Shown in pieces: positions 30,818-39,147 of a DNA stretch of 64,000 bases. The stretch is taken from contig NZ_JANLGQ010000003.1 of the NCBI RefSeq assembly GCF_026157065.1, positions 186,001 through 250,000 on the forward strand. The letters are read 5' to 3'. The notes below the pieces were generated by a model that did no database searches, was not told the origin of the DNA, and saw only the letters and a program-made list of their open reading frames with translations. A program made the translations under genes and the position numbers. How positions within the stretch are numbered: the first letter of the stretch is position 1; each line of letters opens with the position of its first letter. This DNA comes from Enterococcus sp. HY326 (lineage in GTDB: Bacteria; Bacillota; Bacilli; Lactobacillales; Enterococcaceae).

Positions 30818-32278
30818 ATGCTATCTTTAGCAGAAATTAAAAAAATTGCCAATCAAGGTCCTTTTTTCCCGAATTGGCAATCTTTGAAACAATTTGAGAT
30901 ACCAACGTGGTTTAAGGAGGCCAAGTTTGGCATTTTTATTCATTGGGGACTATACAGCATTCCAGCGTTTAATAATGAATGGTATTCCCGCAATATGTAT
31001 ATTGAAGGTCATCCAGAATTTAATCATCATCGTCAAACATATGGTCCGCAGGATAAATTCGGTTATCAGGATTTTATTCCATTATTTACTGCTGAAAAAT
31101 TTCATCCCGAAGAATGGGTGTCTCTATTTAAACAAGCGGGAGCTAAATATATTTTTCCTGTAGCTGAGCATCATGATGGCTTTCAAATGTATAACAGTGA
31201 AATTTCGCACTTCAATGCAGCTGAAATGGGACCTAAACGAGATATTTTGAAGGAACTGAAACATTCATCAGAGGCTGCTGGTCTGCATTTTTGTACGTCC
31301 TCTCATCGAGCTGAACATTGGTTTTTCTTTGGTCATGGCAAAGAGTTTACAAGCGATGTCAGAGAACCACTAGAAAAAGGTGATTTCTATTGGCCCGCTA
31401 TGCCAGAGCCAGATAATCAAGCACTTTATAGTGAACCATATCCAACAGACGAATTTTTAGAAGACTGGCTTTTGCGTACTTGCGAAATTATTGAGCAGTA
31501 CCAACCGGAAATCTTGTATTTCGATTGGTGGATTCAACATGCTGCTTTTAAGGAAAGCTTACAATTGCTGGCGGCTTTTTATTACAATCGTGGTGCTCAA
31601 TGGCAAAGACCAACTAGTATTTCCTATAAACATGACGCAATGATGTTTGGCTCGGGTATTGTAGAAATCGAGAGAGGAAAATTTGCTGATTCACAGCCAT
31701 TTTATTGGCAGACAGATACGGCGATTGCCCGCAACTCATGGTGTTACACCACTACACTGGATTACAAAACACCAAAAGAAATTTTACATGATTTAATTGA
31801 AGTTGTTAGCAAAAATGGTAATTTATTATTAAATGTTGGGCCAAAAGGGAATGGTGAAATTCCCCAGCGAGACCGGGAAATTTTAGAAACCCTCGGAGCT
31901 TGGTTAGCAGTTAATGGAGCTGCCATTTATAAGTCGAAGCCTTGGCGTAAAGCTGGAGAAGGGCCAACAAAATTAAAATCGGGTCAATTTCAAGAGGCAA
32001 GTATCCAAACCTATACTTCTGAAGATATCAGATTTACGGTTCAAGGAGATAGCATTTATGCAATATTTATGGAGCCGCCGCAAGGGACTGCTTGGATAAA
32101 ATCGTTAGGAGATAGCCAAGACCAAAATATTCCAGAATTTCACGGAATTATCAAAAAAATTACCTTGTTAGAAAATTCAGAGGAGCTAGTTTGGCAAAAA
32201 AGTCAACAAGGGTTACAGGTGAATGTACCAAAACTAGCGACAGAATTACCGATTGTACTAAAAATTCAAATAGAGTAG
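30818..32278 (+). CDS. Alpha-L-fucosidase family protein, GH29
   Basis: Retaining alpha-fucosidase fold, expected to remove terminal L-fucose from oligosaccharides in the cytoplasm. GH29 marks: KFGIFIHWGLYS (residues 36-47), FPVAEHHDGF (113-122) and the nucleophile region ILYFDWW with Asp236. The 486-residue length is typical and there is no signal peptide. The start at 30818 follows GGAGGGG; the frame opens earlier inside the esterase gene. The acid/base residue is not conserved enough across GH29 to assign here. Fucosylated galactose is a known xyloglucan side-chain end. Confidence 0.9.
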   Translation: MLSLAEIKKIANQGPFFPNWQSLKQFEIPTWFKEAKFGIFIHWGLYSIPAFNNEWYSRNMYIEGHPEFNHHRQTYGPQDKFGYQDFIPLFTAEKFHPEEWVSLFKQAGAKYIFPVAEHHDGFQMYNSEISHFNAAEMGPKRDILKELKHSSEAAGLHFCTSSHRAEHWFFFGHGKEFTSDVREPLEKGDFYWPAMPEPDNQALYSEPYPTDEFLEDWLLRTCEIIEQYQPEILYFDWWIQHAAFKESLQLLAAFYYNRGAQWQRPTSISYKHDAMMFGSGIVEIERGKFADSQPFYWQTDTAIARNSWCYTTTLDYKTPKEILHDLIEVVSKNGNLLLNVGPKGNGEIPQRDREILETLGAWLAVNGAAIYKSKPWRKAGEGPTKLKSGQFQEASIQTYTSEDIRFTVQGDSIYAIFMEPPQGTAWIKSLGDSQDQNIPEFHGIIKKITLLENSEELVWQKSQQGLQVNVPKLATELPIVLKIQIE

Positions 32279-32288
32279 AGGGATTTTT

Positions 32289-33116
32289 GTGATTCATGAT
32301 AAAATTGCACTACCAATTAACGGAAGCACTGCAAACTTAACAACCTATGTGATGGAAAATTCTCAGGAAATGGATGTGAGCTGGCGACGACCAGCAATGA
32401 TTATTTGTCCCGGCGGTGGTTACGAAATGACTTCAGATCGTGAAGCAGAACCGATTGCTATAAAGATGATGAGTTTTGGATATCAAGTTTTCGTTTTACG
32501 CTACAGTGTTCAACCAGCAACCTATCCGACAGCTCTAATACAGTTAGCTGCTAGCGTTGCGCTAGTCAGAAAAAATAGTGAAAAATGGTTTGTAAATCCC
32601 GAAAAAATTATTGTTGCTGGATTTTCCGCTGGTGGGCATTTAGCAGCCCATCTTGGTGTTGCTTGGCAAACTGAAGTGATTGCTGATTATCTTGAAGGCC
32701 CTAGAGAGAGCTGGCGGCCTAACGCATTGCTCCTGAGTTACCCTGTGATTAGTAGTGGTTCTTTTGGACATCAGGATTCTTTTAAAAATCTATTAGGGGA
32801 AAATTATCAACAGGCTGCTGCTGATTTTTCCTTAGAAAATTTGGTGACCAACAAGACGCCGCCGACTTTTATTTGGCATACTGGCGAGGATGGCTTGGTA
32901 CCGGCTGAAAACAGCCTGCTTTTTACGGCAGCCTTGCGTAAAGTTCAGGTTCCTGTTGAGCTACATTTGTTCACCAAGGGTGGGCACGGCCTGTCGTTAG
33001 CCGTGAAGGAAACTGCTACAGGTCTGCCACTATATGGAATTGAAAAAACGGTAGCCGTTTGGCCAGAACTTTTTGCAAAGTGGTTTGAAGAGTTGTTTGA
33101 AAGCGAGCAATCGTGA
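32289..33116 (+). CDS. Alpha/beta-hydrolase esterase (BD-FAE / acetyl-esterase type)
   Basis: Second esterase of the operon, likely removing acetyl (or other acyl) groups from imported oligosaccharides. The oxyanion region CPGGGYEM is at residues 40-47, the nucleophile elbow GFSAGG has Ser113, and the acid and base are expected in HTGEDGLVP and GGHGLSL. The start is a GTG at 32289 with GAGGGA upstream. No signal peptide. It shares the run with GH29 (10-base gap) and YesN (30-base gap). Proteins of this type are often mislabelled as xylanase B; the fold is an esterase. Confidence 0.86.
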   Translation: MIHDKIALPINGSTANLTTYVMENSQEMDVSWRRPAMIICPGGGYEMTSDREAEPIAIKMMSFGYQVFVLRYSVQPATYPTALIQLAASVALVRKNSEKWFVNPEKIIVAGFSAGGHLAAHLGVAWQTEVIADYLEGPRESWRPNALLLSYPVISSGSFGHQDSFKNLLGENYQQAAADFSLENLVTNKTPPTFIWHTGEDGLVPAENSLLFTAALRKVQVPVELHLFTKGGHGLSLAVKETATGLPLYGIEKTVAVWPELFAKWFEELFESEQS

Positions 33117-33146
33117 GGTTAAAGAGATAGAAAACTAGGAGGTCCC

Positions 33147-34565
33147 ATGAAAAAGATATTAGTAATTGATGACGAAGAAATGATTAGAACGGGATTACCT
33201 AATTTGATTGAATGGGAAGACTATGGTTATCAGGTAGCATGGACTGCTGAAAACGGTGAAGAAGGCTTAAAAATTATTTTGGCTGAGCATCCGGATTTAG
33301 TCATTACTGATATCCGGATGCCAAAAATGAACGGTTTAGAGATGTTGAAGCAGGCCAAGGCGCAGCAAAGCGATTTTTATTCGATTGTTTTATCGGGATA
33401 TTCAGATTTTGAATATGCTAAAGAAGCGATTAAGCTCGGCTTGGCTTCTTATCTGCTAAAGCCTGTGGATGAAGACGAATTAATTGAAATTCTCGTTTCA
33501 ATTAATCAAAGCGATCAAGTACAACGGGAAAACACCTTAAAGCAAGAACTGATGAGCAAAATTTTTGGCAATGACCACACTGGACTGCAAGGATTTCAGC
33601 AGATTAATTGTCTGTGTTATCCCCAAGAAGAAGTCCCTGAAATGTTAGAAACAATTGTTCAGCATGCAGCCGTGACCGTTACTTTGAATAACTTTGGCTA
33701 TAATTATTTGTTTTTATTAGATAAGGTAGCACTTGAAGTAGCTGGTAAAAGCTTAGTCGACCTGTTAGGGCAAGAAGAAATCTTAATGACTGGTTGGCTA
33801 AAAACAAATCAAGATTTGCACGTAATAGCGGAGACTGTTCGAGAATTACAGCGAATGACTTTTTTGTTTTCCAATCAGTGGATTTCCCAAGCAAAACTAC
33901 TAAAAAAACAAAGTCAGGTTGTTTACACTGAACATATCACCAATCAGTTTGTCGAAACTATTTTAAATAATCAACCCCTACTGCCGACCTTAACGGCTTA
34001 TCGAAATAATTTCATTTTTGAATTGGCTTATGAGAGGGACATTAAATGGCATGTCAATCACGAGTTTGAACAGATTATTCTGCAGGTAGCACAGCGGATT
34101 GGTGCTAGCCCAGAAACGTTAACCGCTGAAAATCATTCAAACAAAGAATTTTTTTGGAGTGCAGTGACTTGCGCAGATTTACTGCAACGTTTTCAAGAAA
34201 GACTGGCAGAATTCTCACTTTCTGTGGCTAAGCAGTTAAACAATTTAGATATTGTCTTAGAGATTATCCATTTCTTGGAGAAAAATTATCAAAAGGATTT
34301 AACCTTAAAATCAGTCTCAGATCAATTCGGTTATAACAGTGCTTATCTAGGGAAAAAATTTAAAAAGAAAACAAATGAAACTTTTTTGAGCTATTTAGAG
34401 AAGATTAGAATGAATCGAGCAGCGGACCTCTTGCAAAATTCCAATTTAATGGTCTATGAGGTGGCCGAAAATGTCGGTTATCACAATGTAGATTATTTCT
34501 ACAAAAAATTTAAGCAATTTTTTAAGCAGTCACCAAATGAGTTCCGCAAAAAGATAACAGAGTAA
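33147..34565 (+). CDS. YesN-type response regulator, AraC output domain
   Basis: Cytoplasmic regulator expected to be phosphorylated by the YesM-type kinase at 23736-25517 and to activate the importer operon. The receiver domain has the acidic pocket DDEE (residues 8-11), the phospho-acceptor Asp55 in ITDIRMPK and the conserved Lys in LLKPVD. A middle region of about 230 residues precedes a C-terminal AraC helix-turn-helix pair (LTLKSVSDQFGYNSAYLGKKF and MVYEVAENVGYHNVDYFYKKF). The 472-residue length fits YesN. It closes the operon before a long hairpin terminator. Confidence 0.92.
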   Translation: MKKILVIDDEEMIRTGLPNLIEWEDYGYQVAWTAENGEEGLKIILAEHPDLVITDIRMPKMNGLEMLKQAKAQQSDFYSIVLSGYSDFEYAKEAIKLGLASYLLKPVDEDELIEILVSINQSDQVQRENTLKQELMSKIFGNDHTGLQGFQQINCLCYPQEEVPEMLETIVQHAAVTVTLNNFGYNYLFLLDKVALEVAGKSLVDLLGQEEILMTGWLKTNQDLHVIAETVRELQRMTFLFSNQWISQAKLLKKQSQVVYTEHITNQFVETILNNQPLLPTLTAYRNNFIFELAYERDIKWHVNHEFEQIILQVAQRIGASPETLTAENHSNKEFFWSAVTCADLLQRFQERLAEFSLSVAKQLNNLDIVLEIIHFLEKNYQKDLTLKSVSDQFGYNSAYLGKKFKKKTNETFLSYLEKIRMNRAADLLQNSNLMVYEVAENVGYHNVDYFYKKFKQFFKQSPNEFRKKITE

Positions 34566-34574
34566 TCTAGGTTG

Positions 34575-34660
34575 AACACTTGGGCTAGTAGAACTATTTT
34601 TCCCGCAGTCAATTACGATTGATGATGGTGGATAGTTTACAGTAGCTGAAGTGTTTTTCT
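34575..34660 (+). terminator. Long hairpin terminator after the response-regulator gene
   Basis: AACACTTGGGCTAGTAGAAC at the left pairs with the sequence ending GCTGAAGTGTT at the right over about 23 bases with few mismatches. A T-rich tail follows at 34654-34664. Between this and the ROK gene lie a CTAATATTAG-centred dyad (about 34711-34720) and a TATAAT (34747-34752), the likely promoter of the next two genes. Confidence 0.7.
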
Positions 34661-34787
34661 ATTTTAGGTAACAGGTCAAAGGAAAAGACTATTTTTCACA
34701 GTATTGCCACTAATATTAGCGGTATTAAAAAGAGCAAGTGATTACGTATAATAAACTTTGAAAGGGTTATCATTAGGAGGTGTTGAA

Positions 34788-35672
34788 GTGAACTACTTGT
34801 GTTTTGATGTTGGCGGGACCTTTGTCAAATACGCAGTATTAACTGACGAAGGCCAGTTTTTAACTAAGGGGAAGATGCCAACGAATCATGAGAAAAAAAT
34901 TTTTTTCGCCAGTCTAGCAGACTGCTATTTTACTGCCAAAAATAGTTTTCAGATTGAAGGAATTGGTCTGAGTTTTCCCGGATTTATCAATCCAGAAAGT
35001 GGTGAGGCACTTCTGGCTGGGGCTTTAGCTAATTTGCACGGAGCCAATATTATTGAATTATTGGCAGCGGAGATTAATCACGAGGTTTCCATCAAAATTG
35101 AGAATGATGTCAATTGTGCTGCTTTAGCAGAATTAGCTAAAGGAAATGCCCGAGACATTGCAGATTTTTTACTGATTACACTTGGTACTGGAATTGGTGG
35201 AGCCATTGTCGAGAATCGAGAAATTATTCATGGTGCGGGTTTTAGAGCCGGTGAATTTGGAATGATGATTACTAATTTTTCTGATAGCGGCTATCAAACG
35301 CTTCATGACTTCGCTTCAACTAGAGCTTTAGTTGACCAATACCGTCAGTTTTATCAAATATCAGCGGCACAAGAGATTTCTGGGGAAGAAATTTTTGCCG
35401 ATGAGCGATTGACAACCAAAGAAATTTTAAGAAATTGGAGTCGCTATGTAGCAATTGCAATTTTTAACACTGTGACAACTTTGAATCCCCAAAAAGTTTT
35501 ACTTGGCGGTGGTGTCAGTCAAAATCCGCAATTAGTACCGTTAGTTGAAGCAGCTTTGCAAGAAAACCCCCACTGGCCGGATTTATCAGTGGCGGTGGAA
35601 AAATGTTTTTATTCAAATGACGCTGGTTTATTAGGCGCTTTATATTTAATTTCAAAGGAGCGAAAAGGATGA
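34788..35672 (+). CDS. ROK-family sugar kinase without the zinc motif
   Basis: Cytoplasmic kinase of the ROK family with no DNA-binding domain. The ATP loop is FDVGGTFVKYAV at the N-terminus, the catalytic region is IENDVNCAALAE near residue 108, and LGTGIGGAI lies near 130. The CxCGxxGCxE zinc signature of most ROK kinases is absent: where it would fall the sequence reads GAGFRAGEFGMMITNFSDSG. The 294-residue length resembles beta-glucoside kinases (BglK). It overlaps the GH31 gene by four bases. Start: GTG at 34788 after AGGAGG. One attractive role is to phosphorylate disaccharides for the GH1 enzyme; a monosaccharide kinase is the alternative. Confidence 0.85.
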   Translation: MNYLCFDVGGTFVKYAVLTDEGQFLTKGKMPTNHEKKIFFASLADCYFTAKNSFQIEGIGLSFPGFINPESGEALLAGALANLHGANIIELLAAEINHEVSIKIENDVNCAALAELAKGNARDIADFLLITLGTGIGGAIVENREIIHGAGFRAGEFGMMITNFSDSGYQTLHDFASTRALVDQYRQFYQISAAQEISGEEIFADERLTTKEILRNWSRYVAIAIFNTVTTLNPQKVLLGGGVSQNPQLVPLVEAALQENPHWPDLSVAVEKCFYSNDAGLLGALYLISKERKG

Positions 35673-37936
35673 AATATTCAGATGGTGGATGGCTAATTAA
35701 AGAAGGCTATGATGTTAAGTATGTCGTACATATTTACGATGCGGTTCAAAAGGAAAATAAGCTGATTGCCTATATGCCTTATACTTATGTTGGTCATAAA
35801 GGAGCAACATTAGATGGCGGACTGTTAACAATGGAAATATCCACGCCCCATCAAGATGTTATCGGGGTGAAATTATACAATTATAAAGGAATTCAAAAAA
35901 AATTCCCGGACTTTGAAATTAACAGTCAAGAAATCCAACCGGAAATTTTGGAAGATGAAAAAGTGTATCGCTATACATCTGGTGATCTCTCTATCGAATT
36001 AACCAAAGGAGAAGGCTTGCAAGCTACTTTTTCTTATAAAGGTAAACCAATTACCCAAAGTCTTTCCCGCAGCAAAGCCTACGTTCATGATCCGAAGGGG
36101 CTGCCGCACATCAGTGAGCAGTTGACGATTGGGGTGGATGAAAAAATTTATGGTTTAGGAGAACGATTTACCAATTTTATTAAGAATGGTCAATCTGTTG
36201 ATATTTGGAATGCCGATGGCGGAACGGGTACCGAACAAGCCTATAAAAATATTCCGTTTTATATTAGCAACCAAGGTTATGGTGTTTTTGTTAACTCACC
36301 GGATAAAGTCAGCTTTGAAGTAGGGAGTGAAAAAGTATCCCGCGTTCAGTTTAGTGTACCGGGTGAAGCGTTAGAATACTTCGTGATTGCTGGTGAAACT
36401 ATAAAAGATGTCCTCACTAACTATACGGATTTAACTGGCAAACCTGCATTACCACCAGCATGGTCATTTGGATTGTGGCTTAGCACTTCCTTTTTAACAG
36501 ATTATGATGAGAAAACTGTTAATTCCTTTGTCGATGGGATGCTTGAGCGGGATATTCCTTTAGAAGTTTTCCACTTTGATTGTTTATGGATGCGGGAATA
36601 TGAATGGTGTAACTTTACTTGGGATGAACGAACTTTTCCAGAGCCGGTTAAAATGTTGCAGCGCTTAAAGGCAAAAGGATTAAAAATTTGTGTTTGGATT
36701 AATCCTTACATCGGTCAAAAGTCTCCGTTATTTGACGAAGGCATGGCAGGTGGCTATTTCTTGAAGCGAGCGAACGGTGACGTTTGGCAATGGGATAAAT
36801 GGCAGGCGGGTATGGCAGTCGTTGATTTTACTAATCCAGAGGCAGTTGCTTGGTACAATGGTAAATTAAAAGCTTTGCTAGACATGGGTGTCGATTCTTT
36901 TAAAACAGATTTTGGTGAAAGAATTCCGACTGATGCAGTTTACTATAACGGTGCGGATGCTGAAAAAATGCACAACTATTATGCATTTTTATATAATGAA
37001 GTCGTTTTTGATTTGCTTAAGAAAGAAAAAGGCGAGGGACAGGCAGTTTTATTTGCCCGCAGTGCAAGTGTAGGTTCACAAAAATTCCCCGTGCACTGGG
37101 GAGGTGACAGTACGTCCGACTATCCTTCAATGGCGGAAACCTTACGGGCTGGTTTATCATTTGGTTTAGGTGGTTTTGGTTATTGGAGCCATGATATTTC
37201 CGGTTTTGAAGCAGGCTCAACACCAGATTTATACAAACGTTGGACGCAATTTGGCTTGCTTTTTTCTCATAGTCGTTATCATGGTAGTTGGGAGTATAAA
37301 GTACCATGGTTATATGGAGAAGAAGCGGTGGCAGTTTCGCAATTCTTTACAAAATTGAAATTAAGTTTGATGCCGTATTTGCAAAGCCAATCGGTTCTGA
37401 CAACCCAGACAGGTGTGCCGATGATGCGTAGTATGTTCTTAGATTTTGAAAGAGATCGAGCAACCCATACGTTAGATCAGCAGTATATGTTAGGCGAAAA
37501 TTTATTAGTGGCGCCTGTCTTTAATGATCAGGGAGTCGTTGATTTTTATGTACCGGACACAGAAGATGTTTGGACTGATTATTTATCTGGTAAAACTTAT
37601 GCTGGTGGAAAATGGTATCAAGAAACCTATGACTATTTCCATCTGCCGCTATTAGTGAAACCTAATAGTATTTTAGTAACCGGTCAGGACAACAAAGCTG
37701 AATACGACTACCATCAAAATGTTGAGATTCATGTGTATCAACCACAAAATTGTCAGGCAAAAATATTTGATACTACTGGTCAATACTTAGCAGAAATTTC
37801 TATTTCCCGAAATGGTCAACAGGCTTCTGTAGTAATTGACGGGGATGTGACAGGGCAAGTTATCCTTCATTTATCAGCTAAAGAAACTGTGACAGCGCAA
37901 ATTAAGCAAAAACAATTTTCAATTGATTTGAATTAA
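35669..37936 (+). CDS. Alpha-xylosidase, GH31 (YicI type)
   Basis: Removes alpha-linked xylose, for example isoprimeverose units or the non-reducing end of xyloglucan fragments, in the cytoplasm. The segment FKTDFGERIPTDAVYYNGAD has nucleophile Asp414, and acid/base Asp480 lies in HWGGDSTSDYPSMAE. Both match E. coli YicI closely (Asp416 and Asp482), and the GERIPTD stretch is the alpha-xylosidase-specific part. The 755-residue length is also close to YicI. No signal peptide. The start at 35669 overlaps the ROK stop as ATGA. The released xylose would pass to XylA and XylB. Confidence 0.94.
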   Translation: MKYSDGGWLIKEGYDVKYVVHIYDAVQKENKLIAYMPYTYVGHKGATLDGGLLTMEISTPHQDVIGVKLYNYKGIQKKFPDFEINSQEIQPEILEDEKVYRYTSGDLSIELTKGEGLQATFSYKGKPITQSLSRSKAYVHDPKGLPHISEQLTIGVDEKIYGLGERFTNFIKNGQSVDIWNADGGTGTEQAYKNIPFYISNQGYGVFVNSPDKVSFEVGSEKVSRVQFSVPGEALEYFVIAGETIKDVLTNYTDLTGKPALPPAWSFGLWLSTSFLTDYDEKTVNSFVDGMLERDIPLEVFHFDCLWMREYEWCNFTWDERTFPEPVKMLQRLKAKGLKICVWINPYIGQKSPLFDEGMAGGYFLKRANGDVWQWDKWQAGMAVVDFTNPEAVAWYNGKLKALLDMGVDSFKTDFGERIPTDAVYYNGADAEKMHNYYAFLYNEVVFDLLKKEKGEGQAVLFARSASVGSQKFPVHWGGDSTSDYPSMAETLRAGLSFGLGGFGYWSHDISGFEAGSTPDLYKRWTQFGLLFSHSRYHGSWEYKVPWLYGEEAVAVSQFFTKLKLSLMPYLQSQSVLTTQTGVPMMRSMFLDFERDRATHTLDQQYMLGENLLVAPVFNDQGVVDFYVPDTEDVWTDYLSGKTYAGGKWYQETYDYFHLPLLVKPNSILVTGQDNKAEYDYHQNVEIHVYQPQNCQAKIFDTTGQYLAEISISRNGQQASVVIDGDVTGQVILHLSAKETVTAQIKQKQFSIDLN

Positions 37937-37964
37937 TAAAGAAACTGTATGCATAGAGAGAAAC

Positions 37965-38000
37965 AAAGAGGAGCTTGGCCATTCTGCCAGCTCCTCTTTT
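37965..38000. terminator. Bidirectional terminator between GH31 and queH
   Basis: AAAGAGGAGCT pairs with AGCTCCTCTTTT, the stem being extended by TGGC/GCCA with a one-base bulge. T-runs are available on both strands for the convergent genes. Confidence 0.82.
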
Positions 38001-38027
38001 AATTGTATTGGTATCTAAAATTATTGT

Positions 38028-38804
38028 CTAGACGGATGATTCTTTCGCTTTCACTCTTCTCTCTGGTAACAGCTCTGCCAATTCTGCCTGATGGTCAGCA
38101 ACGTAAGCTTTGGCTTCTTGGTTGACTGCTTTGATATCGGCGCCTTGTTGTTTGGCGGCGAAGATACAGCCGCAATAGCATTGGCGGTAGACATCGTATT
38201 CTTTGCACATTTCAATTGAGCGTTGGTAGCCGCTGTTTTTTTTGAAATCGCTGGGTAGATAGTTTGTATTATAAATTTTTTGGATGTCCATGCCGATTTG
38301 ATTGATTAGAGCACTGTTTTTTTTCGGCGAAATTGTCAGGGCTGAGCCGAAGTAATCAAAGCCTAATTCGGCGGCTTTTTCGGCAGCTAAATCTAAACGC
38401 ATGTTAAAGCAAGCGGTGCAGCGCTCGCCGCCTTCTGGTTCTTTGTCCAACTTGGCGGCGGTCACCATTTTAACGAATTCGTTTGGTTTATACTCATCGA
38501 CAATTAGCTGGACAGCATGATTGGTGTTGGTGTTGAAATCATCGATGAATTTTTTTTGAACTAAAACCCGCCGCTGGTACTCACTTTCGGGATGGATATT
38601 GGAGTTGGCAAAGAAAATCGTCACATCAGCATATTCACATAAAAATTCTAACGTATAGGTGCTGCAAGGGGCACAGCAGGAGTGCATCAGAATTTTAGGG
38701 CGCTCTTCATTTTTTTGCCAATCGCTGATAACTTTGCGTAAAACTTTATCGTAATTGACCTTTTGCATGGCCATTTTTTCTAGGACAGTCGTTACATCTA
38801 ACAT
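38028..38804 (-). CDS. queH: Epoxyqueuosine reductase QueH
   Basis: Reduces epoxyqueuosine to queuosine in tRNA, the last step of queuosine synthesis, as the non-orthologous alternative to QueG. The cysteine motifs that bind the iron-sulfur cluster and metal are all visible: HSCCAPC (Cys43, Cys44, Cys47), GERCTACFNMRL, and CYCGC near residue 200. The start at 38804 follows AGAGGT; an in-frame ATG 12 codons earlier has no site. At 258 residues the length is standard for DUF208. It sits alone between the glycosidase island and the ATPase. Confidence 0.93.
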   Translation of the reverse strand: MLDVTTVLEKMAMQKVNYDKVLRKVISDWQKNEERPKILMHSCCAPCSTYTLEFLCEYADVTIFFANSNIHPESEYQRRVLVQKKFIDDFNTNTNHAVQLIVDEYKPNEFVKMVTAAKLDKEPEGGERCTACFNMRLDLAAEKAAELGFDYFGSALTISPKKNSALINQIGMDIQKIYNTNYLPSDFKKNSGYQRSIEMCKEYDVYRQCYCGCIFAAKQQGADIKAVNQEAKAYVADHQAELAELLPERRVKAKESSV

Positions 38805-38944
38805 GATTTTGACCTCTTTTTCAGCGGAAAGTCTCCGCAACTAATTGTCCATATTATAACGAAGATTTTCTTTTAGGAAAAGAGTTGTTAAGAATTTTTT
38901 TCAACTTACAATGATTATAAAAATGCTAAGAAAATGTAAGCCCT

Positions 38945-38973
38945 TTGACAACTGCCGTTATTTTTGTTAAGCT
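38945..38973 (+). promoter_or_regulatory. Promoter of the leader peptide and P-type ATPase
   Basis: TTGACA (38945-38950, perfect -35) and TAAGCT (38968-38973) with a 17-base spacer. The transcript would begin near 38980 and carry a leader of about 170 bases before the ATPase start, with the leader ORF inside it. Confidence 0.7.
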
Positions 38974-39005
38974 TAAATTAATTTTTATTTGGAGGTGATA
39001 GTCTA

Positions 39006-39068
39006 ATGGACCCTGACGCCGAGACGTCGTTGTATGTTTTTGAAGTTCCTTATTTTTTAATTGAGTAG
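39006..39068 (+). CDS. 20-residue leader peptide, MDPDAE start (MgtL-like)
   Basis: A short ORF upstream of the P-type ATPase gene. Its ribosome site GGAGGTGA (38991-38998) is seven bases before the ATG, stronger than that of the ATPase gene itself, so translation is very likely. The peptide begins MDPDAE and ends VPYFLIE. An N-terminal run of Asp/Glu and Pro just after Met is the feature by which E. coli MgtL (which starts M-E-P-D-P) destabilises translating ribosomes at low magnesium, thereby inducing the P-type ATPase MgtA. Here a peptide of the same type precedes a P-type cation ATPase. The similarity is in composition and position, not homology that I can prove. The stop is 79 bases before the ATPase start. 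Confidence 0.75.
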   Translation: MDPDAETSLYVFEVPYFLIE

Positions 39069-39147
39069 AAGGTAGCGGTGCGCATTTTTTTGCGGAGCGT
39101 TTATTTGTGTATCTAAAAATTAAAAAATCAAGGAGTGTTTAAACACA

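Noticed and set aside
38841-39147. M-box or yybP-ykoY (Mn2+) riboswitch upstream of the P-type ATPase
   Set aside because: Neither set of conserved core motifs was recognised in this leader. The translated MDPDAE leader is the better-supported control element.
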